Shown here one piece after another: positions 22,845 through 33,391 of a stretch of 64,000 nucleotides of DNA; position 1 is the first letter of the stretch; every line of letters starts with the position of its first letter. This DNA comes from Adiantum capillus-veneris (lineage: Eukaryota; Streptophyta; Polypodiopsida; Polypodiales; Pteridaceae). The position numbers and the translations under genes were made by a program. The notes under the pieces are model-generated. The model ran no database searches. It was given only the letters and a program-made list of their open reading frames with translations, and was not told the origin of the DNA. Location of the stretch: NCBI GenBank assembly GCA_014529385.2, contig CM043966.1:94273587-94337586 (forward strand). The letters run 5' to 3'.

Positions 22845-23314
22845 TCAGAGCTGGTTTTCCCCATTTTTCCAGATTTCCTTGGTGGCGATAGCAACTCCCT
22901 CTCCACTGTCAAGAATAGCTTTGGAAACTACTCCTTGGAATTCTACCGGTAGCGTCGTATTTCCGTCTTCTCCCTCGCAATATTCTCCAACCTTATTCAA
23001 TGGTACCGGCCTAGTGTTTAGGTTAGACCTATCCAACTCCCTGATTCCTTCTTGTAGTTTCAAGGTGGGGTCTTTCACTCCAAATTTTTCTAGGCATTTT
23101 CCTACTATGGTCCACATGTTTGGCCTTAACCTTAGGAGTTCTACTAACGTGATTGTGCATGCCACCGGGGTGGATAACAGCTCAATTAATCCTTGTGAAT
23201 CCATCACCTTGTTAGAAGAAAGTCTTTGAGATGGGAGTGCTCTCACTTCCGACTTAGCTGTTAAGTATGGAGCTTGATTTATCCTTGTAATTTTATGTGG
23301 TAAAAGCACACATT
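22845..23314 (-). pseudogene. pol: gypsy protease N-terminal part, cut by the copia insertion
   Basis: An open minus-strand frame runs from the copia LTR border (23315) to TGA at 22845-22847. It contains the protease active-site phrase AILDSGEGVAIATKEIW. After ATC TGG the frame must shift by one base to continue into the RT frame (CTG GAA AAA TGG), which fits loss of a single base near 22870. The upstream 120 residues (TLVELLRLRPNMWTIVGKCL) are the spacer between gag and protease. No start codon of its own is expected; it was internal to gag-pol. Confidence 0.75.
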
Positions 23315-24068
23315 TGTAAGGCCCCCATTATGAGGACAAGCCATCGTGGGTGAAGGAAAATCACTCATCGGAAACCAAAATTTTCACGGACAAGAATCAG
23401 GGGCAACTTTAGGGGCCCTCCGCCCCCGAGACTTTTTTTTCCCCTCGCCGGAATTTTCCTTTTCGCCGAATATTATGGCCGAACGGCGGCCGAAAAGTGG
23501 TCAGAAAACAACCGGTCGGTTGGCCGATGGCCGGTAGTCAATGGCTGGTGGCTGGTGGTCGGAAGTCAATGGCCGGTGGCTGGTGGCCGAATTCAATGGC
23601 CGGTGGCCGAATTCAAAAGTGGACTTGTCTTCTCAAGGGCGGCCACACATGGGCGGATTGGAGGGTCCGATTTGGACTTATTCGCACAAGGGCGGCTACA
23701 CATGGCTGCCTCTCATAAGAGACGACAGCCCTTTTGGCCTATAAAAGGAGGCCATTTCTACACACATTTCATAGTGTGAAGTTGATGCAAGAGGTGAGTG
23801 TGAGGTGGTGAGAGTGAAGCAAGGCGGGAGCTCTATTAAGGGTTTAATCCCTTTGTAAACTACTTCTTTGTTTTGAAGTGCTAAAGCCATTGAGTGGCTG
23901 CTTTCCCGTGGACGTAACCCACATTGGGTGAACCACGTATATCGTGTGTACTATCTCTCTCTCTCTCTCTCTCTCTCTCTACTCTATAGTCTCTTGTGTG
24001 TGAAATCTATCTCTCTCCATTAAGTAATCTACTCAAAAATCTATTTAGCTACGTCTTATTTCCTAACA
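23315..24068 (+). mobile_element. 5' LTR of a Ty1/copia element, plus strand
   Basis: Starts TGTAAGGCCCCC and ends TTTCCTAACA, two bases before the PBS. It carries a TATA-like CTATAAAAGG near 23739-23748 and the pentamer ACATT just before it (23310-23314). A GC-rich part at 23500-23700 has short internal repeats (ATGGCCGGTGGC and GGGCGGC-ACACATGG variants). A (CT)n run lies at about 23955-23979. No matching 3' LTR exists in the window, so the element lost its right half. Confidence 0.75.
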
Positions 24069-24070
24069 AC

Positions 24071-24082
24071 TGGTATCAGAGC
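24071..24082 (+). other. copia primer-binding site (initiator-Met type)
   Basis: TGGTATCAGAGC follows the LTR end CCTAACA-AC. It is complementary to the 3' end of plant initiator methionine tRNA, the usual primer of copia elements. Confidence 0.9.
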
Positions 24083-24141
24083 AAGGTTTTCTCGTAGCTA
24101 AATTATCCCAAGGAAAGGATTCCTTGAATTAAGTGGGAGTT

Positions 24142-25748
24142 ATGGCGGAGGAAGGGAAGCTCAAGATTGAGAAGTTCAACGGCAAAAACTACCAACATTG
24201 AAAGATGCAGATTGAAGACCATCTCTACCAGAAGGACCTCTATCTGCCACTAGGCAGTCTTGCAAAGAAGCCCGCAACGATGGCAGATGAAGCATGGATT
24301 GTCCTTGATCGAAAGGCACTGGGAACAATCCGGTTAAGCTTGGCATCAACGGTGGCCGTCAATGTTTCGGAGATGAAGACCACGGAGGACTTGATGAAGT
24401 CACTTGATGACTTCTACGAGAAACCATCGGCATCCAATAAGGTATTTCTTATGAAGCGCTTGTTCAATCTAAAGATGGCAAAGAATGGTTCAGTTGCAGA
24501 ACACCTAAATGACTTTAACACAAACATAAGTCAACTTCGATCGGTGAAAATCAATTTCGATGACGAAGTGCGAGCTCTCCTTATACTATCATCTCTATCG
24601 GATAGTTGGGATAGCCTTGTGATGGCTGTAAGTAATTCTATCTCTGGTACAAATATTCTTAAGTTTGATGATGTTGTGGGTGTTCTCCTAAGCGAGGAAA
24701 TACGAAGGAGAAGCACAGGAGAATCATCAAGTGCTGCATTGTCAGTGGAAACAAGAGGAAGGCCTAAGGAGAGGTTCAAAATCCAAAAGGGTCGTGATCG
24801 CTCAAGACGGAGCAAGTCACGCACAAAGTCAGTTCTTGAATGTTGGAACTGCGGCAAGAAGGGCCACGTCAAGAAGGATTGCTGGTCCAAGAAGAAGAAG
24901 GAGACTGAGTCTCAAGACAACAAGCCAACATAGGAGGCCAATGTGGCAGGTAAAGTAGAGCAAGATGCTCTAATTCTCTCATTAGACAATGTGTCTAATT
25001 CCTGGATAGTAGATTCCGGGGCTTCATTCCATGTGACACCACACAAGCAACATTTCCAAGATTACACCAAAGGTAATTTTGGGTATGTATACTTGGGAGA
25101 TGATGAAGCTTGTGAAATTGTCGGCAAAGGTACAGTTTCTGTCAAAACTGCTAACGGAAATGAATGGAAGCTTAAAGATGTTAGGCATGTTCCTTCTCTT
25201 CGCAAAAATTTGATCTCTACAGGACAATTGGACGATGAAGGTCACAACATTGCATTCGGAAACAAACGGTGGAAGATCTCAAAGGGATCTTTGGTGGTTG
25301 CCAAGGGAGAAAAGGTTGGTACACTTTACTTGTGTACTGTTAGCACGCAACCTTCAGCTTGTGCAACAACTACAGAAGTTAATAATGCGGTGTGGCACTA
25401 TCGACTTGGACATATGAGTGCCAAAGGAATGCAAATCCTTCAAACAAAGAAGCTTCTACCAGGTTTGAAAGAAGTGGACTTAGAGTTCTGTGAAGATTGT
25501 GTTTATGGTAAACAAAAGAGGGTAAAATTTCAAAAATCAGGAAATGAAAGAAAAAATAAAAAACTTGAGTTGGTTCATTCTGATGTTTGGGGTCCTGCAA
25601 GTACACCATCACTTGGTGGCTCATTGTACTATAAAACATTCATAGACGATGCGACTAGAAAAACAGGGGTTTATGTCATGAAGAATAAATACGATGTATT
25701 TTCCATATTTCAAAGGTGGAAAGCCTTTGTGGAGAATGAAACAGGGAC
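24142..25748 (+). pseudogene. gag-pol: copia gag-protease-integrase start, truncated, two nonsense codons
   Basis: The frame starts at ATG 24142 (MAEEGKLKIEKFNG). It hits TGA at 24199-24201 where copia gag normally has Trp, then stays open through gag to TAG at 24931-24933 (probably from CAG) and onwards in the same frame to 25748. Visible parts are the gag core (LNDFNTNISQLRS), one CCHC zinc knuckle (CWNCGKKGHVKKDC), protease (WIVDSGASFHVT), the pre-integrase HHCC region (HYRLGHMSAKGM, CEDCVYGKQKRV) and the start of the integrase core (LELVHSDVWGPA, FIDDATRK). The sequence breaks off at 25749, where the second gypsy LTR begins. Apart from the two stops the frame is clean. Confidence 0.88.
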
Positions 25749-26312
25749 TGTTAACCTTCGTGGCTCACGGACACCCTATCGCCTACGACGGACTCCGTAA
25801 CCGTATTATTTATTTAAGTAGAGTCAGGCACAGGGCTTGTCGGTCCAATAGGGAAAGGTAGAGTGATCGCCGATGAGAGGCGCACTCTAACACGAACATG
25901 CTAGGGTTAGTTGGCTAAGCATGGGCGCCCAAGTGTGAATGGGGTGAGCTCACATAAAAGCCAATTAAACCTAAAATTGAGTCATTCTCTCATTGTGTAA
26001 TAGAAGCTGCTCTTGCTCCATCTCCACCTTCTCCTTCACCATCTCCTTGTGTGTGTGCGTGAGAGAGAGAGAGAGAGAGTGTGAGAGTGTGTGTGCGATC
26101 GAGCGTTGCGGCAGCACGACGGCGGCGAGGTGGTTGAGCGCGGCGTAGAGGCGTCTCCCTCTTCTTCGCGGCGCGGGAATCCTTCATTCGCAACTACGCA
26201 GGAAGGTGAGTGACACACCGTTCTTCCTTGTGAGCTTGTCTGTTGTATGACTGTGTGCTAGGAGCCTTTGTGGCTCGCACACGGCGCGTAGCAAGTCCCT
26301 AGCCTTGAAATT
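25749..26312 (+). mobile_element. 5' LTR of a second gypsy element, plus strand
   Basis: The copia integrase frame is interrupted at TGTTAACCTTCG, a plausible LTR start. The sequence then runs to a gypsy-type PBS at 26315, which places the LTR end near 26290-26312. A (GA)n/(GT)n stretch lies at about 26060-26095. The end lacks a clear CA, so the exact right border is uncertain. No second copy is present in the window, so the LTR call rests on the PBS and the downstream gag. Confidence 0.6.
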
Positions 26313-26314
26313 TT

Positions 26315-26332
26315 TGGCGCCGCTGCCGGGGA
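26315..26332 (+). other. primer-binding site of the second gypsy element
   Basis: TGGCGCCGCTGCCGGGGA is identical to the PBS of the giant minus-strand element (32436-32453), but here it reads on the plus strand. This marks an independent element of a related lineage in opposite orientation. Confidence 0.85.
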
Positions 26333-27286
26333 GCTGCTGCGCGTGAAGCTCCAATGGCGACCTGTAAATTGTATTGAAGCTATTTTTTAAGTAGGAAAGG
26401 CGCGGCTTAAGTTTGATCATTGTTGTTATGCAAAAACAGTAGAGAAAGACACAACGTTGTTGACTGCATTCAAGTTTTCTGTGTTCTGTTAAGCTCTGTT
26501 TTGTTAGTTCTATTAAGCTCCGATTTCAGCTTACACAGTTAGCATTTCTTGCGTTTCTGCGTTTTTTGCATTTTCTGGTTTGCACTGCACAGTTCTGTCA
26601 AGTTTCAATTTTCTGCATTTTTTGTGTTTTCTGGTTTGTGCACAGTTAGGCGCACAGTTAGTTAATTAAGCAGGTTAGTAATTAGGTGAACCACTGATTA
26701 GCAGGTAAGCAGGTAGGTGGGACAGTAAATAGTTAGGTGAGGTCAACGCGCACCAAATAAAAACGTGAGTGAGGGGGAGGTTAGATTTTCGAAAATAAAA
26801 AACGTGAGTTATAAAAACGGACGGGTTGGTTTGTATAAAAGTTAGATCGGGATCGGGATCATTTGTCCAAGCCCAAGCCCAAGCCCAAGCCCAGGCCCAG
26901 GCCTCAGTCCTCAGTCTTATGATATATACTAGACTCACTCTTATATATATACCCTACCTCCTCAAGAGGGAATGAGAGCATGTGGGACAAGTCCTCCACT
27001 CTCCTCCCTTCTCTTCCCACTTGCACCCTTAGACTTGCTATTTGGAGCCTAGTTCCCCAGCTAGGAAAAGACTGTTTCAGGCTTTTCTGGAGCAAAATAG
27101 AACCAAATGGTGGGCTGTAAAGCACAGCGCGTCCCTCCTAGCGATACGCTCGTTTCGAGCTATCACACGGCCCATTCCACGACACGCTCTAAAAAATCTA
27201 GCAAAAAAACAAACAAAAAACACGCAAAAAACTAGTCACAAGGCCTCCTAGAGCAGCTTTTTGACACCTTAGGGTATCAAAAGCAC
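26333..27286 (+). other. 5' leader of the second gypsy element
   Basis: Noncoding leader of about 950 bases between PBS and gag, with degenerate repeats of TTTCTGCGTTTTTTGCATTT type at 26545-26640. A run of AAGCCC hexamers lies at 26868-26905. No supported gene. Long leaders are common in Tat/Athila-like elements. Confidence 0.55.
26868..26905. repeat. (AAGCCC)n hexamer run
   Basis: Five to six tandem AAGCCC/CAGGCC units, preceded by a short CGGGAT repeat. On the minus strand it would encode alternating Ala-Trp, but it lies in the untranslated leader. Confidence 0.8.
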
Positions 27287-30200
27287 ATGCACTTACGCTC
27301 TGGGTGGGTGCTAGAACACGAGCATATTGAGGGTGCCTATGTTCATACGGACACCCATTACCCATCCACGATAGGCTCTAGACCCTCAGCGGGGACACAA
27401 GGTAGCACCACCCAAGACCCTAAAATAGCCGCTAGTGATTCCTCCTCCGACTCAGAAATCATGGAAGCATACCCTACCCAAAACATTGAGAGAGAAGGCC
27501 ATGCACCTCCCGAAGCTCCACAGCCTAGTACTAATATGTTTAGTCGTTTCATGGAAACATTAGGTAGAGCTACTCGCTCGGAACCTGATGCAAATGAAGC
27601 ACACAAAGCGGGTGGGGAAGTGGACTCTCCTTTCACATCGCACGTGGACTCCACACCCCCAAAGAGTGTCCATGTGGATATCCTGCCAACTTCTTACCAA
27701 GAAGGCCCTGTTGAGATGCCTCCTTCAGAAGTTCCCTCTAGAGTACCGTTGGTGACAAGTAAAACCATGGGGAGCAACATTGCTTCTACCTCACAAGAAA
27801 CCGTTAACACGTCGACTCTAGAAGGATTGTTCATTAATGATCATTGGACATACGACCTCCACACTGAGGTGTTGACGGATCTACACTCTGGCCATGCCTA
27901 CCATGTAGGATGGATAGAGATTGTACAATCCACCTCTAGTGCCACGAGCATCGAAGATCAACAGAAAATGATTTGTAATGTTATCCATGGCATTATTCAA
28001 TCGGAAAGGCAAAATCGAGGGGTAAATATACTCTCAACTGGCCCCATGAGATTTCTGGATACGAGCAAGGCTCAACAGCCTACTCTATCACAAATGGAGA
28101 CTCCTCTAATGAGTCCCATGGACCCATCTTACGTCATTTCACCTGGGGTCTCTATGCAATCTGAGCCTCCGAGCGACAACTTTAGCTTCCCTAACTTGGC
28201 TCAACCCTCTATTAAGGAAAACACAGTGCTCACTCCAGGGATAAGCCTGACAGAGAATGTACCGATGACATCTACGGTTAGCGCAGTGCCACTACCTAGT
28301 GTCGTAGTACCTAATATGGGGCCTCGACCGTATGTGCCTCTAGCCCCTTATGCACACATGGCCCCCACACCTCCAATTGTACCACTTGTTTATGCTCCTC
28401 GAGTGCCGCTCCCTAGCCCTTATCCGAGTGGACCTATGCCCGGTTATGTTCCATATCCTGCATCATCCACACATATGCCAAGACCGGTACCCGTCCCTCT
28501 CCCACATATGATTCCAAGAGTACCTCCACCGGCCCTGCCTCCTCACATAGGTGACTTGGCAGCGTTTGCTCAAACCATAGGTGGATCTATCGCGGAAATA
28601 TGCGTCATGCATCTGATAGAGAGCCTAGAAGTAAGGCAGTACAAATTGCCAAACTCACGCAAAAATTCAATGGGGACGAAGATGCTAGAAAACACATTGA
28701 AGTGTTTGAACAACTATGTGATTCCTTAGGGGAACGCAACGAACTACATAAGTGCAATGCCTTAAGCTTGACATTAAGTGGGAAGGCTGGAGATTGATAT
28801 AGAACCCTAAGGGTGGACGAGAAAACAATCTACCCTACCCTTCGAAGGTTGTTTCTAAAGGAGTACATACGAGAAGGTGTGCTTTGGGGTGTATCATCTC
28901 AGCTACAGAAGGCCGAACGTAAGGAAGGAGAGTCAGTAAGGGACTTCATTAGTCGTCTAAAGCACTTAAACTCTCGCTGCCCTGTAAATGAGCGCTTCAA
29001 CAATAACCAACTGCTTGATCGATTCATTCGAGGGTTGAGGAATGAAGGAATCTATAATGGACTAGTGATTAGAGGTATCACAACCTGGGAAGATGTCACT
29101 GCCAATGCAATCCAATTAGAGGACAACTTGATGATAGCAGGCATGAGGGTGTCTACTGACACGAGATCCACTAGCTCACAAGCCATTGAGTATGAACCCA
29201 TGACTGCAAAGCCCATTGCCAATGAGCCAAAGGTATTTGAGACATTCTTGACAGACCTCACCAAGGCAATCCAAGAGTCTCTTAAGGATAATCGACCCCC
29301 TCAAAATAGTCACATGTATCCAAGAAGGGAGCAACAATGGTGTTCCATTTGCTTGGGTCCACATAGCACTAGTGAGTGCCCTACGTTTAGAGTAAAATTT
29401 AATGGAACTTGCAACGCATGTGGTAGGTATGGTCACCAAGCTAAGGATTGTTTAATGATCAAACATATGATGGCAAATAGACCACCTGTAGCCTGGACGG
29501 ATGCGCCTCGAGCTCCTGTATTGATGCCTGCTCCACCTGTTGAGCAACTACTGCAACACATGGTCCCTAGATCTCAAAATGTTGTACAAGCTACACCGCT
29601 ACCACCTCCTGTGCTAGGACCGCAGCCCCCGCATCCAAGAGTCGCCCCTATGAACCAAGTGGGTTGCCAGCCATCTAATGCTTATGCAGATGGCTGTGAG
29701 GAGGAAATAGACACTAGTATTGCCTACGGACTTGATACATTGGAAGAGTGTCCTATATACTACATGGAAGATGGTTGGGGGCAAGTCAAGCCGGTTTATA
29801 AAGCTGCTGCTCTCGCATCCAGAGGTCAAAATATCAACACCCAGGCTAGGAGGCCACCTCTTCAATGCTACGAGTGTGGTGGACCACATCGGGCAGCGGA
29901 GTGTCCTATTAGGCTGCAAAAGAATGCTGCACAGATGCAAATGAATCAAGGGAGTACGTCTGCAATGCCAATACTCACATGTAATCGTTGTGGCATAGAT
30001 CACTTGATTGCCCAATGCCCCTATAACCCAAATGCGCCTAAAATCACACCCCTAAATTTGGTGGAAATTGCTAGTGTGACATCGCCAATACCACCCGTCG
30101 CACCCGCTTATGCGATTACACGGTCCATGCTTCAAGGGCCAGGCCATATCCTCGAAGAGAGAGATACCGCGTCAGTTATCCAAGCAAAGAAAAAGAAGAC

Positions 30201-30486
30201 ACGAAGGAAGAGGTCGCAGAATACGGGAAATTCAAAGCCAAGTTCCAAAACAAACATAGGAACAGGAGATGACCCCGTGTATATGAATGACCTCGAGAAT
30301 GATTCAGATTCAATCGAGACAATGGAGACTAGAACCAATACCACAAAGGGAAAGACCGACAAAGAAAACCGTAACATGGGACCAAATGAAAACCGAATAA
30401 GAGAAAACCATAAAGAGCCGCATAGGTCCATCATAGGTGAAACCTCCTGGCTGTTGACTATCCATCATGAAGAAAGATTTGTCTGA
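27287..30486 (+). pseudogene. gag: gypsy gag with four CCHC zinc knuckles
   Basis: The N-terminal part (27287 to about 28590) is Pro/Ser-rich and disordered, starting MHLRSGWVLEHEH. Near 28590 the frame must shift to the one encoding IAKLTQKFNGDEDARKHIE, the retrotransposon capsid domain. A TGA at 28795-28797 (GAGD-stop-YRTL) replaces the expected Trp. The frame then continues to 30486 with the capsid end (ESVRDFISRLKHLNSRCP, FIRGLRNEG). Four zinc knuckles follow: CSICLGPHSTSEC, CNACGRYGHQAKDC, CYECGGPHRAAEC and CNRCGIDHLIAQC. A basic tail KKKKTRRKR is next. No protease, RT or integrase follows; the element is truncated just after gag. Confidence 0.85.
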
Positions 30487-32435
30487 CGAAGTGTGAGTAT
30501 CACTACCTTAATCCTCAATAATCGGTGCTAGCGGATCTAACCTTGCCTGAGTTACACTCTCTTTGGTGGACACTAAGCTACCCTGGTCACCTGCCACCTT
30601 CTGGTCTCTAACAATGTATCTTCCTGATCTTAAATTCATCAAACTTATCAATGAAATTTAGCACAATTCCAACCACTCACCTGGCAATGGGTCAGTTTCT
30701 GCACAACTTCTTGCATTGTTGCTGAATATACCTGTACACAAGAGTTTTAATTTTGGCAATTGAATCAAAGCATTTATCTTCTAGAGGTTATCTTAGTAAT
30801 GATTGGTATAACTGGAGAGTTAATCTCAACCACGACTGTATTTTATACACTGCTGATGTTTCTAATTAGGTTGCTAATCTGAAACAGTACTTTTCTCTGA
30901 TGTTGGCCAATTTACGTGAAAAAGTCTGAATTCAGTCTTTGCTTTGTCAAATGGGCAACCAAGGTCCAAATTCACTTCTGGAAGAAGTTCTGGAACCCTT
31001 AAGCCAAATGGAACCTCACTGTCTAGGCCAGGTCAAATTTTCTCTGCAGTATGGCCCAATAGACATCCTACGCGTAGGATGTCTTCTGTTGTATTTTGCC
31101 TGGATTTTTTGCACTGTTGTTTCCCCTTGTTGTGCTGAGCTTACAGCTGCTTTTACTTTTTGATTTGGACTTCTATAAACTGGTCAATGAATCAGAAATC
31201 TGTTCCGACTGCCTGTTGATGGTATTGATCAGTCTAATCAACTCCAAATTGGACCAAAATTGTCTAGCAGGCTTGCCTTAGGCTATATAACACCTTACAC
31301 TGCTCAAAGTCAAATTCTGACTTTATTTGCTTGCATTAGACATCCTACGCGTAGGATGTGTTTTTCATCAGAATGGCTTTAAACTCAAGACTTAAGCTCT
31401 CCTTGAGCTGCTGATCACCTTGGTAAACTCAGATTTCAGTTTGGAGTCCCATATCACTCAGAAGACATCCTACGCGTAGGATGTGTTTTTGGCTTGTTTG
31501 GTGACCCTAGATTGGTTCCACAGCTTCCCTTTGATGTCAGTATCCCAGTGGTATGCTTAGATTTTGATTTGGATGTCAAAGGTCCCAAACTTCAGCTGTT
31601 AAAGTGCTAAAGTCCACTTTGAACCCAATTTTCTTACCTGAATGAGGTGAAACCCCTTTCAGTCACTCAATATATCATGCAAGACACACTCATGCAGCCC
31701 TCTTATGGTTTTGGTTTCAAGTTAATGTTTTGGCACTAATTGGGTAGGATGTCTAGCAATTTCAGTCTTTCTGGCCTTATCCTGTCAAGAGATGGCCAAA
31801 TTTCCACTTTCCAGTTGAAATTAGGGTAAACCCTACCTTCAGAACACACTGGTCAACTCAAAATCCCAAAATTCCTCCCAGATTGGCCTGTAGACATCCT
31901 ACGCGTAGGATGTCTCCTGGCTTAAAATTAAAAAAATTTCTGACAGGAATGCTCCTGATGCTCTGTAGACATATCAGAAACACTCACAGTAACTTTTGGA
32001 CTTCAATTAGGCTTTCAACCACACTTTTGCGTCTTTTACAAACTTGTAATGATTCTACCAAGCAAGTGTACATGCATGAAATGCTCTAGATTTGAATCAT
32101 GATGTTCTACTTACTCTACTCCTACCTATCATGAAGAAATGGTGATAATGGTGTTTTTGGTTGCTTTTTGGCCTCTCCGGACTCTCAAGCTCTCCTCTCA
32201 CTGCTTCTACCACTCCCACTCCTACTCTAGAACTCGACTACTACCTAAAACTACCTAAGTCTACCTCCTCTACCTAAGTCGAAGGATCAAGGCCAGACAC
32301 ACGCTTCCTAGACTCCCTCTAAGACCTAGAGAGTCCTCCACCCACTGATCCTATCTAAATGTAAAGTGAGACTCTTGGCAAGCCAAAAATCCCAATCCTC
32401 AAGGATTAGTCTCGGTCACCTACCTAAGGTTTTCG
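30487..32435 (-). other. 5' leader region of the giant gypsy element
   Basis: About 1.9 kb between the nested gag and the PBS, with no credible open frame on either strand. The border between the truncated second gypsy element and the giant element lies somewhere in the first few hundred bases and cannot be fixed by eye. The region carries the 5' palindrome cluster and a trace of the same ~280-bp unit seen at 14.5-15.4 kb. Confidence 0.6.
31061..31915. repeat. 5' cluster of 24-bp palindromes
   Basis: Copies lie at 31061-31084, 31338-31361, 31463-31486 and 31892-31915. The second and third have one mismatch near the right end (GTGT for GTCT). A half-copy lies at about 31745-31754. The copies share context with the 3' cluster (for example TCATCAGAAT after the palindrome), so both clusters derive from one unit, in the same orientation. 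Confidence 0.92.
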
Positions 32436-32453
32436 TCCCCGGCAGCGGCGCCA
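32436..32453 (-). other. primer-binding site of the giant gypsy element
   Basis: On the minus strand TGGCGCCGCTGCCGGGGA lies one base inside the 5' LTR. It fits the 3' end of an Asp- or Arg-type plant tRNA, as used by Athila/Tat elements. Confidence 0.9.
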
Positions 32454-32454
32454 A

Positions 32455-33386
32455 TGTTGGACGGGTACGCCGCGACGGACGTCAGCACAGCAAGAACTCA
32501 CCTAACAAGTAATGTCAGCTAAGGACGAAGCTCGACCCGCAAGCGCGTGGAAGCAAGCATAAGGTGTCAACCTACACTCGACCAACTCCTAACTAATTCC
32601 TACAGAGGTCCCTACCACTTGTCTAAGTCACAGTCTTCAAAAGTGCAAAAGAGGATTCTTCCTACAACGCTTGCTAGAGCCGAACACCCATCAAACACTT
32701 TCGAAACACCATAGAACTTGAAGGAGACCCTACTAATACCTATAGGCCACTCTCCCTAAGGTCTATGAACCAAAATCACGACCCAAAACACCCGGTGCAG
32801 AAACACGTAGGATGTCTGGCCGAAATCTGCAGGTCTTCGTTTTCGAAATCTGAAGTGCCTAATGTGTAGCTCTACTCAATGTGAACGCGTGGATATCCTG
32901 CAATGCGAAATCAGATAACATATGCTCACCCAAACAACCGATGAAGCTCATAGAAGGAGCTCCCAAAGCCGGACCGTACGCGCGCAATGTTGGTATCAGC
33001 TTGTAGCTCTAGTCGGGGGCAACACGCTGCACTTCTCCGCACTCGATTCCTACCACCATAGCACACGTAGCGTCAAGACGAAGCTCACACTCTCTCTCAC
33101 GTACACAGTACGCTCACTCACAAACTTAAAACTTGTTTAAAATGACAAGAGGTTTTCATTAAGGTCAAAAAGTGGTATATATACCTTACAACTTCTCAAA
33201 CCCTAAAGTGCCACAATCAACCATCTACTCCATCTAACTATCAAAACTGGGATACAAGCTGGAAACTTCTGTAAGTTCTAATATTTACAAGGTGAAAAAT
33301 CGGGTTTTCTTTAACGAATGAATAATTACAGAAAATAATAGTCCGCCGAGTAGTTAGATGCTGTGGGGTGTGTCCAGCTTCTAACA
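32455..33386 (-). repeat. 5' LTR of the giant gypsy element
   Basis: 932 bases with TG...CA borders (TGTTGGACGGG to TTCTAACA), the near-identical partner of 10829-11669. It contains about 91 bases near 32898-32990 that the other copy lacks. The TATA-like block lies at about 33174-33187. A half-palindrome ACGTAGGATGTCT lies near 32806. Confidence 0.92.
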
Positions 33387-33391
33387 GAGGG
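33387..33391. repeat. target-site duplication GAGGG, right copy
   Basis: Directly abuts the LTR end TCTAACA and matches 10824-10828. Confidence 0.9.

Larger units (their letters stand above)
10829..33386 (-). mobile_element. giant nested Ty3/gypsy LTR retrotransposon, minus strand
   Basis: The element is about 22.6 kb between GAGGG duplications. In its own sense (minus strand) the order is 5' LTR (33386-32455), PBS (32453-32436), leader with palindromes, nested foreign elements (about 30500-23315), pol (23314-17179), spacer with palindromes, coiled-coil ORF (14392-11609), PPT, and 3' LTR (11669-10829). The PBS TGGCGCCGCTGCCGGGGA matches the type used by Athila/Tat-group gypsy elements. Removing the nested insertions leaves roughly 15 kb. 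No gag of its own is recognisable, so gag was probably deleted along with part of the nested elements. The two LTRs are highly similar apart from one gap of about 91 bases. Confidence 0.9.
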
